Shown here: in pieces, positions 9,953 to 20,323 of the stretch
How the letters are laid out: every line of letters begins with the position of its first letter
Numbering within the stretch: the stretch's first letter is position 1
NCBI GenBank assembly: GCA_030654015.1
Contig: JAURYI010000058.1
Span: 1-64,000, forward strand
From: Methylococcales bacterium
GTDB lineage: Bacteria > Pseudomonadota > Gammaproteobacteria > Methylococcales > Methylomonadaceae
Length of the DNA stretch: 64,000 nt
Direction of reading: 5' to 3'
The notes under the pieces: generated by a model
The model's database searches: none
Told to the model about the DNA's origin: nothing
Seen by the model: the letters and a program-made list of their open reading frames with translations, nothing else
Position numbers and translations under genes: made by a program

Positions 9953-10716
9953 ATAAAGCCAAAATTCGCCAGTCTTTTTCTGCCGCTTCCACGACGTATG
10001 ACGGTGTTGCGCAATTACAAAGAGCCATCGGTTACGCACTGTTAGCGTCGGTTGACCGTGACATCACAGGAACATTATTAGACATCGGTTGCGGGACGGG
10101 GTTTTTAACCGCTGAATTATTACGTTTTCATCCAGAACAACTTATCGCACTGGATATTGCCTTGCCGATGTTGCAGACTACGCGGAGCAGACAGTGGGAA
10201 CACACGCCCAGCTTATTATGCGCCGATGCCGAATATTTACCGCTCATCAATAACAGCGTTCATCACGTCTTTTCTAATCTCGCTTTGCAATGGTGCAGTA
10301 ATCTGGTCGCAGTGTTCACCGATATAAAACGCCTGCTTAAACCTGAAGGACAGTTCATTTTTTCTACGTTTGCGCCGCACACTTTACAGGAACTCAAAGC
10401 CGCGTGGCAGAGCGTTGATGACTACGCGCACGTTAATGATTTTTATAATGCCGAACAACTGCACGCCTTTTTACAGCAAGCAGGTTTTACGGATATTCAC
10501 ATCACCAGCACACTGTATACACCGCATTATGAGTCGGTTTTAACCTTGATGCGCGAGTTAAAGCATATCGGCGCACACAACGTGCAGGTAAACCGTAACA
10601 AACATTGCACCACAAAAACCGCTATGCGGCGCATGATTGCCGCATACCAAATCGCACATGAGCTGAATGGCAAAATCCCTGCCAGTTTTGAAGTATTTAT
10701 AGTGAGGGCAAGTTGA
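9943..10716 (+). CDS. bioC: Malonyl-ACP O-methyltransferase
   Basis: LDIGCGTGFLTAEL SAM motif; operon position. Confidence 0.95.
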   Translation: MPLDKAKIRQSFSAASTTYDGVAQLQRAIGYALLASVDRDITGTLLDIGCGTGFLTAELLRFHPEQLIALDIALPMLQTTRSRQWEHTPSLLCADAEYLPLINNSVHHVFSNLALQWCSNLVAVFTDIKRLLKPEGQFIFSTFAPHTLQELKAAWQSVDDYAHVNDFYNAEQLHAFLQQAGFTDIHITSTLYTPHYESVLTLMRELKHIGAHNVQVNRNKHCTTKTAMRRMIAAYQIAHELNGKIPASFEVFIVRAS

Positions 10717-11378
10717 TGAAGAACGCTTATTTTATTACAGGCACGGATACCGAGGTCGGCAAAACCTATGCAACAGTGGCATTTATGCACTACGTCAAAC
10801 AGCAAGGCAAAACTGTTATCGGCATGAAACCTGTCGCCGCTGGGTGTACGCTACACGATGGAAAATTGAAAAATGACGATGCGTTAGCATTACAAAAACA
10901 CGCTTCAATACAGGTCGATTATGACTTGATTAACCCTTACGCCTACTTAAAACCCGTGTCGCCGCATATTGCAGGTGCGGATAATCCTGTCAATGTTGCC
11001 AGAGTAGGGCAGGTATTTCATAGCTTGCAGAGCTTGGCGGATGTGGTGTTAGTGGAAGGTGCAGGCGGTTGGTACGCGCCTATCAACAACCAGCAAGCAA
11101 TCAGCGATTTGGCACACGCCTTGGCGTTGCCTGTCATCATCGTCGTCGCCATTCGTTTAGGCTGTATCAACCACACCTGTTTAACGTATCAGGCGATTCG
11201 CGCCTCTGGTTTACCGTGTGCGGGTTGGGTTGCCAACTGCACCGACCCCGCTATGCTCAACCGTGATGACAATATCGCCACCATCGCCAGACTGATAGAC
11301 GCGCCGTTGCTGGGTGTATTGCCCTATCAACCACAAGCAGATTTTGATTTTTTAGCGCGGCAATTGCTGTTAAGTTAA
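10713..11378 (+). CDS. bioD: Dethiobiotin synthetase
   Basis: FITGTDTEVGKTYATVA, GMKPVAAGC, VEGAGGWYAPI. Confidence 0.97.
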   Translation: MMKNAYFITGTDTEVGKTYATVAFMHYVKQQGKTVIGMKPVAAGCTLHDGKLKNDDALALQKHASIQVDYDLINPYAYLKPVSPHIAGADNPVNVARVGQVFHSLQSLADVVLVEGAGGWYAPINNQQAISDLAHALALPVIIVVAIRLGCINHTCLTYQAIRASGLPCAGWVANCTDPAMLNRDDNIATIARLIDAPLLGVLPYQPQADFDFLARQLLLS

Positions 11379-11416
11379 TGCTAGTAGTCAGTCCATTTTA
11401 TTATGACGGTGCGATA

Positions 11417-11450
11417 GACCTGCGATGTTTTTAAAACCTCGCAGGTTTGT
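11417..11450. repeat. cctgcgagg-type intergenic palindrome
   Basis: gacctgcgatgtttttaaaacctcgcaggtttgt. Confidence 0.8.
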
Positions 11451-11511
11451 CATAACTAAACTGACGGTGTATTAGGGTGCTGGCTTAAATAGCTGATTTT
11501 ACCGTTGACCA

Positions 11512-11543
11512 TGACTGCCAGTCCTCCGAAGGACTGGCAGTCA
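11512..11543. repeat. gactgccagtcc-type palindrome
   Basis: tgactgccagtcctccgaaggactggcagtca. Confidence 0.88.
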
Positions 11544-11709
11544 TTCATGCCGTGTAACCTACTACCACAGGCTGGACAAGTAATTTCTTGATTATTAGCA
11601 AATTGACCACTACCGATTTCTGAACTGCTTATAGTTCGGAGTCCAAGGCATGACTTGGATTTTTAAAAACGTCCAAAACGTGTTTTGGACTCCTACACAA
11701 GGAAAAATA

Positions 11710-13011
11710 ATGACTGCAACTCAACAAGCCCAACAACTCCTCGATTTTATTGATGCCAGTCCCAGCCCCAGTCATGCGGTCAATACCATTGAAACGCAAC
11801 TGGCGGCATTTGATTTCAGCAAACTCGATGAAACGGAAAAATGGACGTTGTACGCGCGCGGACGTTATTACGTTGTCCGTGATGATTCGTCTATTATCGT
11901 GTTTGTCTGTGGACAAAAACCAATCGTTGATACAGGTTTTAAACTCATCGGTGCGCATACCGATTCTCCTGGGTTACGCATTAAACCCAATCCTGCCACC
12001 GCAATGGATGGTTTATTGCGCTTGGGTGTGGAAGTTTATGGCGGCCCGATACTGGCAACTTTTGCCGATAGGGATTTAAGTCTGGCAGGGCGGGTCAGTT
12101 ATAAAAATGAGCAGGGCAAAGTCGCCAGTCAATTGGTGAAATGTGATAAGCCGTTGTTGCGCTTGCCTAATCTGGCGATACACATGAACCGCACGGTGAA
12201 TGAAGACGGTTTAAAACTGCATAAACAACTGGAATTGCCGCTCATTTTAACGCGCTTAACCGAAGAACAATTACCGACGGCGTATTTTTCCAACTGGTTG
12301 CAACAGCAGTTAAGCATCGAAGCCGAGCGTATTTTATCGTGGGATTTGGCGGTTTATGATACCCAAAAAGGCGTATTGTGGGGCGCGGATAATGAGTTTT
12401 ATGCCGACAGCCAACTGGATAATTTAGCTTCCTGTCATGCGGCGTTATTAGCATTATTGGATGACACCGTGTTGCAAACCGACAGCACTTTGGTGTGCGC
12501 GTTTTTTGACCACGAAGAAATCGGCAGTGAAAGTCATAAAGGCGCGGATGGCAGTTTTCTTGCTGATGTGCTGGGACGTATTGCCTTGGCAACGCAAACC
12601 GATAGCGAGGATTTTTGTCGGGCATTGGCAAAAAGTACCATGATTAGCGCGGATATGGCGCACGCTTATCAACCCAGTTTTCCAATGGCGTATGATCCAG
12701 ACCATAAAGTGCTGGTGAATCAAGGGCCAGTGATTAAAGTCAACGCAAACCAGCGGTACAGTACCACCAGCGGTTCAGACGCACTGTTTGCCGAGTGTTG
12801 TGAGTTGGCTGGTGTACCGTATCAAAAATATTCTCATCGTAATGATCTAGGCTGTGGCAGTACCATCGGGCCTATGGCTTCCAGCCGCTTGGGTATTCAT
12901 TGCGTCGATGTCGGCAATCCATTGTGGGCAATGCACAGTATTCGCGAAAGTGCGGGCGTGTGGGATCATCATTATTTAATCAGTGCGCTGCGGCAATTTT
13001 TTATAAGGTAG
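11710..13011 (+). CDS. M18 family aminopeptidase
   Basis: GAHTDSPGLRIKPNP, FFDHEEIGSESHKGADG; start trimmed to the ATG at 11710. Confidence 0.94.
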   Translation: MTATQQAQQLLDFIDASPSPSHAVNTIETQLAAFDFSKLDETEKWTLYARGRYYVVRDDSSIIVFVCGQKPIVDTGFKLIGAHTDSPGLRIKPNPATAMDGLLRLGVEVYGGPILATFADRDLSLAGRVSYKNEQGKVASQLVKCDKPLLRLPNLAIHMNRTVNEDGLKLHKQLELPLILTRLTEEQLPTAYFSNWLQQQLSIEAERILSWDLAVYDTQKGVLWGADNEFYADSQLDNLASCHAALLALLDDTVLQTDSTLVCAFFDHEEIGSESHKGADGSFLADVLGRIALATQTDSEDFCRALAKSTMISADMAHAYQPSFPMAYDPDHKVLVNQGPVIKVNANQRYSTTSGSDALFAECCELAGVPYQKYSHRNDLGCGSTIGPMASSRLGIHCVDVGNPLWAMHSIRESAGVWDHHYLISALRQFFIR

Positions 13012-13116
13012 TCAACTACACACTCTTAAGTTAGACTTAAAACATTTTTAGTTATTTTATACGGCGGCACTTTGCAGTCTTTACTGTTTTTCTATTTATT
13101 GCGGCATTATCAAAAA

Positions 13117-13641
13117 ATGAAAAGTCTCCGTTTGTTCGGTGTTTTTTTATGCGGTTTGCTGTGTTTGGCATCCGCTCATGCCGATACCTCGCCTGTTGAG
13201 GAATATAAAATAAAAGCGGGGTATATCTTCAATTTCACCAAATTTATTACTTGGTCTGAAGAAGCCAATACTGAGACCTTTAATATCTGCATTGTCGGCA
13301 CTGATCCGTTTGGTGAGGTCATTAATGGCATTGAACAGCATTCAGCGTTTAATCACCCTATCAAAGTATTCAGATTGTCAGCGGTTAATCAAGAGCCGCA
13401 TTGTCATATTGTTTATATCGGAGCAGGCGGCAATGTTAAAGCAGCGACGCTGGGTAAGAATATATTGACGGTCGGTGAAGAAGCTCCCTTTATCAAACAA
13501 TGCGGCATGATTGCGTTTGTTAAACAGCAGGACAAAATAAAACTGCAAATCAATTTAAAACAGCTGCAACAAAGCGGTTTGAAAGTCAGCGCGAAATTAT
13601 TGGAAGTTTCTGAGCTTGTCGAAGGATGCGGACATGATTAA
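13117..13641 (+). CDS. YfiR family periplasmic protein
   Basis: Signal peptide; EEYKIKAGYIFNFTKFITW and ILTVGE...GMIAFVKQQDKIKLQINL, typical YfiR. Confidence 0.85.
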   Translation: MKSLRLFGVFLCGLLCLASAHADTSPVEEYKIKAGYIFNFTKFITWSEEANTETFNICIVGTDPFGEVINGIEQHSAFNHPIKVFRLSAVNQEPHCHIVYIGAGGNVKAATLGKNILTVGEEAPFIKQCGMIAFVKQQDKIKLQINLKQLQQSGLKVSAKLLEVSELVEGCGHD

Positions 13642-16045
13642 ACACATTGCTGATTTATCCATTAAGAATAAATTGCTGTTGATTGTTATCTTTCCCAGTT
13701 TGCTGTCGTTGATGGCGGTAGCGGTATTTTTAATGGTACTTGAAATCAGCGAGTTTCAAAAAAATACCCGTGATGATTTATCAGCGATAGCCACCATTAT
13801 CGGTAATCGCAGTACAGCGGCATTATTGTTTCATGATCAAAAACTGGCGCGGGAAAATCTTGCCGTCATCAACACCTTACCTGAAGTACGCGCTGCCTGT
13901 CTTTATGATGCCGCAGGCGATATCTTTGCGGAGCTACTGAAAGATGAAGCGACTGATACCGCAGAATGGAATTGCCCCGTCTCTGTCGAGGGCTGGACAA
14001 CCAAATTTACCGATACTAAATTGTGTGTGGTGCAAGCGATTATCGACAATACGGAAAAGCAGGGAACGGTGTACATTCATGCCGATTTTGAGGCAGCGTA
14101 CTGGCGCAAAATACAATTTGTCGGCCTTTTGTTTCTGGTATTGATGAGCGTATCCATACTGACCTTCTTGTTATCTGCGCCGTTGTTAAAACTTATTTCA
14201 GCACCTATCAGTAAATTGGTGAAGGCGGCTAAAGCAATCAGTGCCAGCCACGATTATTCGTTACGCGCTATTAAAGTCAATGAGGACGAATTGGGTGTAT
14301 TGGTAGATGCCTTCAACGGCTTGATTGAGACGGTGGAAACGCAGAATTTGGCGGTGCTGGAGGCAAAAAATCGTTATCTTTTATTGTATGACGATAATCT
14401 GTCAATGATGATTAGTATCAATGCCTTGGGTAATATATTGTCGGTCAATCAGACCTGTGCGGATCAGCTGGGTTTAGACAGTGAAGATTTTAAAAGTCAC
14501 TCCATTTATGATTTTATCTACACGGCTGATATACCCACTATGAGTGCTTTTATTGAACAGTGTCTGCTCAATCCTACACGGGTACATAAGCAAGAATTCA
14601 GACAAATCGGCAGTCAGGGACAAATTGCTTGGTTGCGAGTGACTGCTAAATCGCTGGATCACGAACATCATCTCGAGAATTTATTGTTAGTGTGCGAAGA
14701 CGTAACCGACGCGCGTGACCTGAGTGAAAAAATCGCCTATCAAGCCAGTCATGATGCACTGACAGGGCTTGCCAATAGAAGTGAATTTGACCGCCATGTT
14801 AAAGAGACAATAGAGCAGGTTGCCATAGAAAATGCTGAACACGTTTTATGTTATCTGGATCTGGATCAATTTAAAGTCATTAATGATACCTGCGGACACC
14901 TTGCAGGAGATGAACTGTTGAGACAATTGGGTGAGTTATTAAAAATACATATTCGCACACAGGATTTTATTGCCCGTCTCGGCGGTGATGAATTTGGCGT
15001 ATTAATGTACTATTGCTCGTTAGCCGATGCCTATGCGCTGTGTGAAAACCTGCGTGATGTTATCAAAGATTTTCGCTTTGGCTGGGAAGGGAAAAGTTTT
15101 TCTATCGGCGTGAGTATTGGACTGGCGGTGATTAATAAAGCCAGTCCGAGTGCCGTTAATTTGTTTAAAGAGGCGGATTCGGCGTGTTATGCGGCAAAAG
15201 ATAAAGGGCGTAATCGCATTCATGTCTATAGTCCTGATGATGAAGAACTGGCTTTAAGACAAGGGGAAATGCAGTGGGTGGAAAAAATTCAACGCGGCAT
15301 AGAAAATAATAGTTTCTGTCTTTATGGACAACCTATTGTTCCCATTGCCAAACACGATGAAGGTTTGCATTTTGAAACTCTGATACGTTATCGTGAGGAA
15401 TCAGGACATATTATTGCCCCTTACGCTTTTTTACCAGCAGCAGAACGCTACGGCTTAGCACCCTTACTGGATAAATGGGTGATTAGTTCCTTATTTGAAT
15501 TTATTGCCACCACGCCGCAATTTTTAGAAAACTTATCCTTGTGTTCGGTCAATTTATCGGGCTTATCCTTTTGCGATGAAACCATGCTGGCATTTATTTA
15601 TGAACAATTTGAGACGTGGAAAATACCTACGCATAAAATATGTTTTGAAATAACGGAAACGGCGGCGATTGGTAATTTATCGTACGCCATAAAATTTATA
15701 AATTCTTTAAAAGAGCGCGGCTGTTTATTTTCATTAGATGATTTTGGCAGCGGTTTATCGTCTTTCGGCTATTTAAAAAATCTGCCTGTCGATTTTCTTA
15801 AAATTGATGGGTTATTTGTTAAAGATATGCTGGATGATAAAGTAGACCTTGCTATGGTAAAGTCAATTAACGAAGTCGGACACGTTATGGGTAAAAAAAC
15901 CATCGCTGAATTTGTAGAAAATGAAGCCATATTTAACCTGCTCAATGTATTGGGCGTAGATTATGCACAAGGCTATGGTATTGGAAAGCCCGTCTTATTA
16001 AATGAACTTAAACTCATAAAACCTTTTATGGCACCGTCAAAATGA
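13634..16045 (+). CDS. Membrane sensor with HAMP, PAS, GGDEF and EAL domains (YfiN-like N-terminus)
   Basis: ARLGGDEFGV intact; EAL-type signature FETLIRYR; ATG overlaps the YfiR stop (ATGATTAA). Confidence 0.92.
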   Translation: MIKHIADLSIKNKLLLIVIFPSLLSLMAVAVFLMVLEISEFQKNTRDDLSAIATIIGNRSTAALLFHDQKLARENLAVINTLPEVRAACLYDAAGDIFAELLKDEATDTAEWNCPVSVEGWTTKFTDTKLCVVQAIIDNTEKQGTVYIHADFEAAYWRKIQFVGLLFLVLMSVSILTFLLSAPLLKLISAPISKLVKAAKAISASHDYSLRAIKVNEDELGVLVDAFNGLIETVETQNLAVLEAKNRYLLLYDDNLSMMISINALGNILSVNQTCADQLGLDSEDFKSHSIYDFIYTADIPTMSAFIEQCLLNPTRVHKQEFRQIGSQGQIAWLRVTAKSLDHEHHLENLLLVCEDVTDARDLSEKIAYQASHDALTGLANRSEFDRHVKETIEQVAIENAEHVLCYLDLDQFKVINDTCGHLAGDELLRQLGELLKIHIRTQDFIARLGGDEFGVLMYYCSLADAYALCENLRDVIKDFRFGWEGKSFSIGVSIGLAVINKASPSAVNLFKEADSACYAAKDKGRNRIHVYSPDDEELALRQGEMQWVEKIQRGIENNSFCLYGQPIVPIAKHDEGLHFETLIRYREESGHIIAPYAFLPAAERYGLAPLLDKWVISSLFEFIATTPQFLENLSLCSVNLSGLSFCDETMLAFIYEQFETWKIPTHKICFEITETAAIGNLSYAIKFINSLKERGCLFSLDDFGSGLSSFGYLKNLPVDFLKIDGLFVKDMLDDKVDLAMVKSINEVGHVMGKKTIAEFVENEAIFNLLNVLGVDYAQGYGIGKPVLLNELKLIKPFMAPSK

Positions 16046-18171
16046 AACGACCCCCTCTCATAGCTGCACTTGTTTACTGCTCTATCAGTCAGGCAATGGC
16101 TGAAGTTGATTATTTCTCCATGTCACCCGCTGAACTAGCAGCAACGACCGTTACTATTGCTACGGGTACACCTAAAGCCGTGTTTCAATCTGCCGCTGTG
16201 ACCAGTGTGGTGACCGCCGAGCAGATTAAATCAATGGGCGCGACGGAATTGCATGAAGTATTGGAAACCGTTCCCGGTGTTCATGCCAGTTTACAAAGCA
16301 GCACTTATGATTATAGTTACAGTTTGCGCGGCATCCGCAATGCGACCAATTCAGAATTGCTGATGATGGTGAACGGGACGCGGATTAATACGCCGTTTCG
16401 TGGTTCTACCATGACACATTTTGAACTGCCGCTGGAAGCGGTTGAGCGTGTGGAAGTCATTCGCGGCCCTGGCTCTGCGCTCTATGGTGCTGATGCGTTT
16501 GCGGGGGTTATTAATATCATTACCAAAAAAGCCAAAGACATTAACGGCACAAAAATGGGTGTACGCGCAGGTAATGCCAACACCGAAAGTGCATGGGGAC
16601 AACACAGCGCACAATGGGCAGGCTGGGATATTGCCGCCAGTTTACAATATCAGCACACCACGGGTGATCCTGACAGAACGATTGTTACTGACTTTCAAAC
16701 CACCAAAGATAAAGCCTTTGGCACTAATGCTTCCAACGCGCCTGGTGCGTATCAGGGGCGATATGAAACCTTGGATGCACATCTTAATTTACAGCGTAAA
16801 CATTGGGATATTGATTTCTGGTCATTTACCTCAATGAATGGTGGTTCGCGACTGGGTGTTGGGGCAGTATTGGATCCTAACGGAGAATCCAACGGGCAAC
16901 AATATGTCGGGGATGTGCATTTTTCTACCGAAGACTGGCTGGATGATTGGGAGCTAACCGCGCATCTCAGTTATTTACAGGCTAATTTTAGCGGAGATTT
17001 TCAGTTATTTGCCAATAATGCCCAGTTACCCATAGCAGCTGATGGCAATATCAGCAACAGTCTGAATCCTGCATTGAAAAGGACGTTATTTCCTGATGGT
17101 GCTAATGACGATTTAGGACGAATAGAGAATATTCCAGCCATTGAGCTGAGTTCGATTTATAAAGGCTTTGATAATCATTTATTACGTTTTGGTACTGGGT
17201 TTCGTTATGAACAAATCAGCACCAGACACGCCAGAAATTACGGTGCGGGTGTTATTAACGGTACACAACCGCCTGCGGTGATTAGTGGAGCATTAACGGA
17301 TGTATCTAATACACCTTACAGTTATTTAGCCGGTATCGGTCGTTCTATCTGGTCGGGAGTATTGCAGGATGAATGGCAATTTGCGGATAATTGGCAATTA
17401 ACAGCAGGCTTGCGTTACGATAATTATTCAGATTTTGGCAGCACTTTCAATCCGCGTGCCGCGTTAGTGTGGGATGTTAATAAACAAGTCACCACTAAAC
17501 TGCTGTACGGTAAAGCCTTTCGTGCGCCCAGTTTTTCAGAACAGGGTAATCAGAATAATCCAGTGCTGTTGGGCAATAAAGATTTAAAACCTGAAACCAT
17601 CAACACCTTTGAATGGGCAATCGACTACCGTCCTGTGAGTTCACTGAGAACCGCGCTCAACGTGTATTATTATGAAATTAAAGACTTGATTGCCGCCGTT
17701 CCTGATGTCGGCAAACCATCGGCTACCTTTCGTAACAGCGGCAATCAGCATGGTTATGGCAGTGAGTTTGAATGGAACTGGCAGGCAAGTGAACAATGGA
17801 GCGTATCGGGTAATTATGCGTGGCAACGTGCCATCAGTCAGCAAACGCATGATCGGGTCACTTATGTACCCGAGCATCATATTTATGCGGCTGTTGACTG
17901 GCAGTTTTTACCGCAATGGCAATTACAGCCGCAAATTAACTGGATTGGTGGGCGCGTGCGTACCGCGACAGATAATAGGCAATTACAAGATTATCAAACT
18001 ATTGATTTAACCTTACGCGGTAAAAAACTGTTTAATCATTTGAATGTAACCGCCTCGGTACGCAATCTATTGGATGCTGAAAATAACCTTGAACCTGCAC
18101 CGACCGCATTACCCCAAAATATTCCGATGTCAGGCAGATTGTTTTATTTGGAAGCGGCGGTAAACTTTTAG
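16042..18171 (+). CDS. TonB-dependent receptor
   Basis: Plug domain (VVTAEQIKSMGATELHEVLETVPGV, RGPGSALYGADAFAGVINI) and C-terminal beta-barrel strand. Confidence 0.95.
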   Translation: MKRPPLIAALVYCSISQAMAEVDYFSMSPAELAATTVTIATGTPKAVFQSAAVTSVVTAEQIKSMGATELHEVLETVPGVHASLQSSTYDYSYSLRGIRNATNSELLMMVNGTRINTPFRGSTMTHFELPLEAVERVEVIRGPGSALYGADAFAGVINIITKKAKDINGTKMGVRAGNANTESAWGQHSAQWAGWDIAASLQYQHTTGDPDRTIVTDFQTTKDKAFGTNASNAPGAYQGRYETLDAHLNLQRKHWDIDFWSFTSMNGGSRLGVGAVLDPNGESNGQQYVGDVHFSTEDWLDDWELTAHLSYLQANFSGDFQLFANNAQLPIAADGNISNSLNPALKRTLFPDGANDDLGRIENIPAIELSSIYKGFDNHLLRFGTGFRYEQISTRHARNYGAGVINGTQPPAVISGALTDVSNTPYSYLAGIGRSIWSGVLQDEWQFADNWQLTAGLRYDNYSDFGSTFNPRAALVWDVNKQVTTKLLYGKAFRAPSFSEQGNQNNPVLLGNKDLKPETINTFEWAIDYRPVSSLRTALNVYYYEIKDLIAAVPDVGKPSATFRNSGNQHGYGSEFEWNWQASEQWSVSGNYAWQRAISQQTHDRVTYVPEHHIYAAVDWQFLPQWQLQPQINWIGGRVRTATDNRQLQDYQTIDLTLRGKKLFNHLNVTASVRNLLDAENNLEPAPTALPQNIPMSGRLFYLEAAVNF

Positions 18172-18194
18172 GTTTTGGTTAAAATGCAAATGCA

Positions 18195-18215
18195 GAGACG
18201 CGCTGTGTGCGTCTC
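18195..18215. repeat. gagacgc/gcgtctc palindrome after the TonB receptor gene
   Basis: gagacgcgctgtgtgcgtctc. Confidence 0.7.
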
Positions 18216-18224
18216 CATTCAACT

Positions 18225-18929
18225 TCAAAACAGCCCTTTATTCGTCAGCATCTGCAAATAATCACTGTTTTTTTCAGCGGCACTAGTCAACAGATCATCG
18301 ACTTTAATCACGCAAGGTACACGCATTCCGTGATAATCAACTAATGGACCCACTTCAATAAACCGTATGCCTAATGCTGAACTGATTCGTTTTGCCGTCG
18401 GTTCCATAATAGCGTACCAGTAATCAATATTATGCTCTGCACTCATTCTAACCGCACAGGCAAATAATGCCAGTGTCAGATGAGCCGAACTCTTGCGCTC
18501 ATCGAGAGAACGTGATTCATCAGTATCATTGGTGACGATTAAATCCTGCTCATTTTTTCGTCGTCTAAAGGTTTTTGAAACACAAAACCGCGATAATTCA
18601 GCTAAATTAGTACGCGGCATGGTGTCGAGCAATGCTTTATTTTCAATGTAACTATTTTCTTCGATGGGAAATAATTTTTGTGGATTTTGCTTGTCGGGCA
18701 ATACAAGACGGGTAGTTGCCATATAACAGTTAGTTTCACGGTGGCGAATCAAATAATGACTGGAATTATGATCATAATCGTCAAACTCCACACCATCTTC
18801 TTCGGGGTCGAGAAAGCCTCTTTCAAGGCAATACACCTGATAACGTAACTTATAAACTTCTTGTTTAAGGTCATACGAATCCGCAGGTATCATCTCAAAA
18901 TACTGATTAAACGCATCAAGAATACTCAT
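18225..18929 (-). CDS. PEP-CTERM/exosortase system-associated acyltransferase
   Basis: YKLRYQVYCLERGFLDPE...; N-acyl amino acid synthase-like fold. Confidence 0.8.
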   Translation of the reverse strand: MSILDAFNQYFEMIPADSYDLKQEVYKLRYQVYCLERGFLDPEEDGVEFDDYDHNSSHYLIRHRETNCYMATTRLVLPDKQNPQKLFPIEENSYIENKALLDTMPRTNLAELSRFCVSKTFRRRKNEQDLIVTNDTDESRSLDERKSSAHLTLALFACAVRMSAEHNIDYWYAIMEPTAKRISSALGIRFIEVGPLVDYHGMRVPCVIKVDDLLTSAAEKNSDYLQMLTNKGLF

Positions 18930-18940
18930 TGTTATCTCAG

Positions 18941-20215
18941 CTAATTAATGGCTTTAAAACCAATATCTGTGCGGTAATAAATGCCATTCCACTGAATGGG
19001 TTTGGCAAGTATATAGGCATTGGTTTGCGCTTCTTTAATATCGCTACCTAAGGCACAGGCACATAACACTCTGCCACCTGCGGTGACAATATCATCACCG
19101 ACTTGTTTAGTGCCTGCGTGAAACACTTTGCTATTGTCATTATCGACAACAGGCAGACCTGAAATAATCGCGCCGCTGGCATAATTATCAGGGTAGCCGC
19201 CTGCCGCTAACACCACACCTAAGGCAACGCGCTCATCCCATTCACTGCTGACTTTATCAAGATTGCCCGCCAGAGCCGCTTCGCACAGTTCCACTAAATC
19301 GCTTTTCAAACGCATCATAATGGGCTGGGTTTCAGGGTCGCCGAAGCGGCAGTTATATTCCAGCACTTTAATCACGCCATCGGGGGTAATCATTAAACCC
19401 GCGTATAAAAACCCCGTGTAAGGCAAACCATCTTCCGCCATACCTTTCAACGTAGGTGCAATGACTTCATTCATAACGCGCTGATGAATGTCAGGCGTAA
19501 CAATCGGGGCAGGGGAGTACGCACCCATACCGCCCGTATTCGGGCCTTTATCGCCATTATCGCGGGCTTTATGGTCTTGTGAAGTTGCCATTGCTAAAGC
19601 GTGTTGACCATCCGCCATGACGATAAAACTGGCTTCTTCACCCTGTAAAAATTCTTCGATAACGACTCTATGACCTGCTTCACCAAAACTATTGCCCGAT
19701 AACATATCTTCAACAGCGGCAATGGCTTCGGCTTCGCTTTGGGCAACAATAACACCTTTACCTGCGGCTAAACCATCGGCTTTGACCACGATAGGTGCGC
19801 CGTGTTGTTGAATGTAGGCAATAGCCTGTTGCTGGTCGGTAAAACTTTGATAGCTCGCGGTGGGAATGTTGTAGCGAATCATAAAATCTTTGCAAAAGGT
19901 TTTTGAGCCTTCCAGTTGTGCAGCTTTTGCACTAGGGCCAAAACACGCCAGACCTGCTTGTTGAAAGCTGTCAACAACGCCTAAAACTAACGGAACTTCA
20001 GGGCCGATGATGGTGAGACCGATGTTTTCTTGTTGGGCAAATACCAATAAGCCTGCAATATCATCCACTGCAATAGCGACATTTTCTACGCCAGATTCCA
20101 GTGCCGTACCTGCATTACCCGGTGCGACAAATACTTTATCGACTTTGGTCGATTGTTTAACTTTCCATGCGAGGGCGTGTTCACGTCCACCGTTACCGAC
20201 GATGAGGATTTTCAT
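18941..20215 (-). CDS. purD: Phosphoribosylamine-glycine ligase
   Basis: MKILIVGNGGREHALAWK; ATP-grasp motifs. Confidence 0.98.
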   Translation of the reverse strand: MKILIVGNGGREHALAWKVKQSTKVDKVFVAPGNAGTALESGVENVAIAVDDIAGLLVFAQQENIGLTIIGPEVPLVLGVVDSFQQAGLACFGPSAKAAQLEGSKTFCKDFMIRYNIPTASYQSFTDQQQAIAYIQQHGAPIVVKADGLAAGKGVIVAQSEAEAIAAVEDMLSGNSFGEAGHRVVIEEFLQGEEASFIVMADGQHALAMATSQDHKARDNGDKGPNTGGMGAYSPAPIVTPDIHQRVMNEVIAPTLKGMAEDGLPYTGFLYAGLMITPDGVIKVLEYNCRFGDPETQPIMMRLKSDLVELCEAALAGNLDKVSSEWDERVALGVVLAAGGYPDNYASGAIISGLPVVDNDNSKVFHAGTKQVGDDIVTAGGRVLCACALGSDIKEAQTNAYILAKPIQWNGIYYRTDIGFKAIN

Positions 20216-20240
20216 AAGCGAGTCTCGTAAATAGAGTCAT

Positions 20241-20316
20241 GTAGGTTGGGGTGAGGTACGAACCCCAACATTTAAACAGTTTATTGTTGGGGTTCAGAAA
20301 GCTCACCCCAACCTAC
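20241..20316. repeat. gtaggttggggtgag palindromic element between purD and purH
   Basis: 15-bp perfect outer arms gtaggttggggtgag/ctcaccccaacctac plus inner gaaccccaaca/tgttggggttc. Confidence 0.9.
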
Positions 20317-20323
20317 ACAGTGA

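Noticed and set aside
12242-12631. 129-aa antisense ORF within the M18 aminopeptidase gene
   Set aside because: Antisense to a highly conserved CDS; no recognisable protein features.
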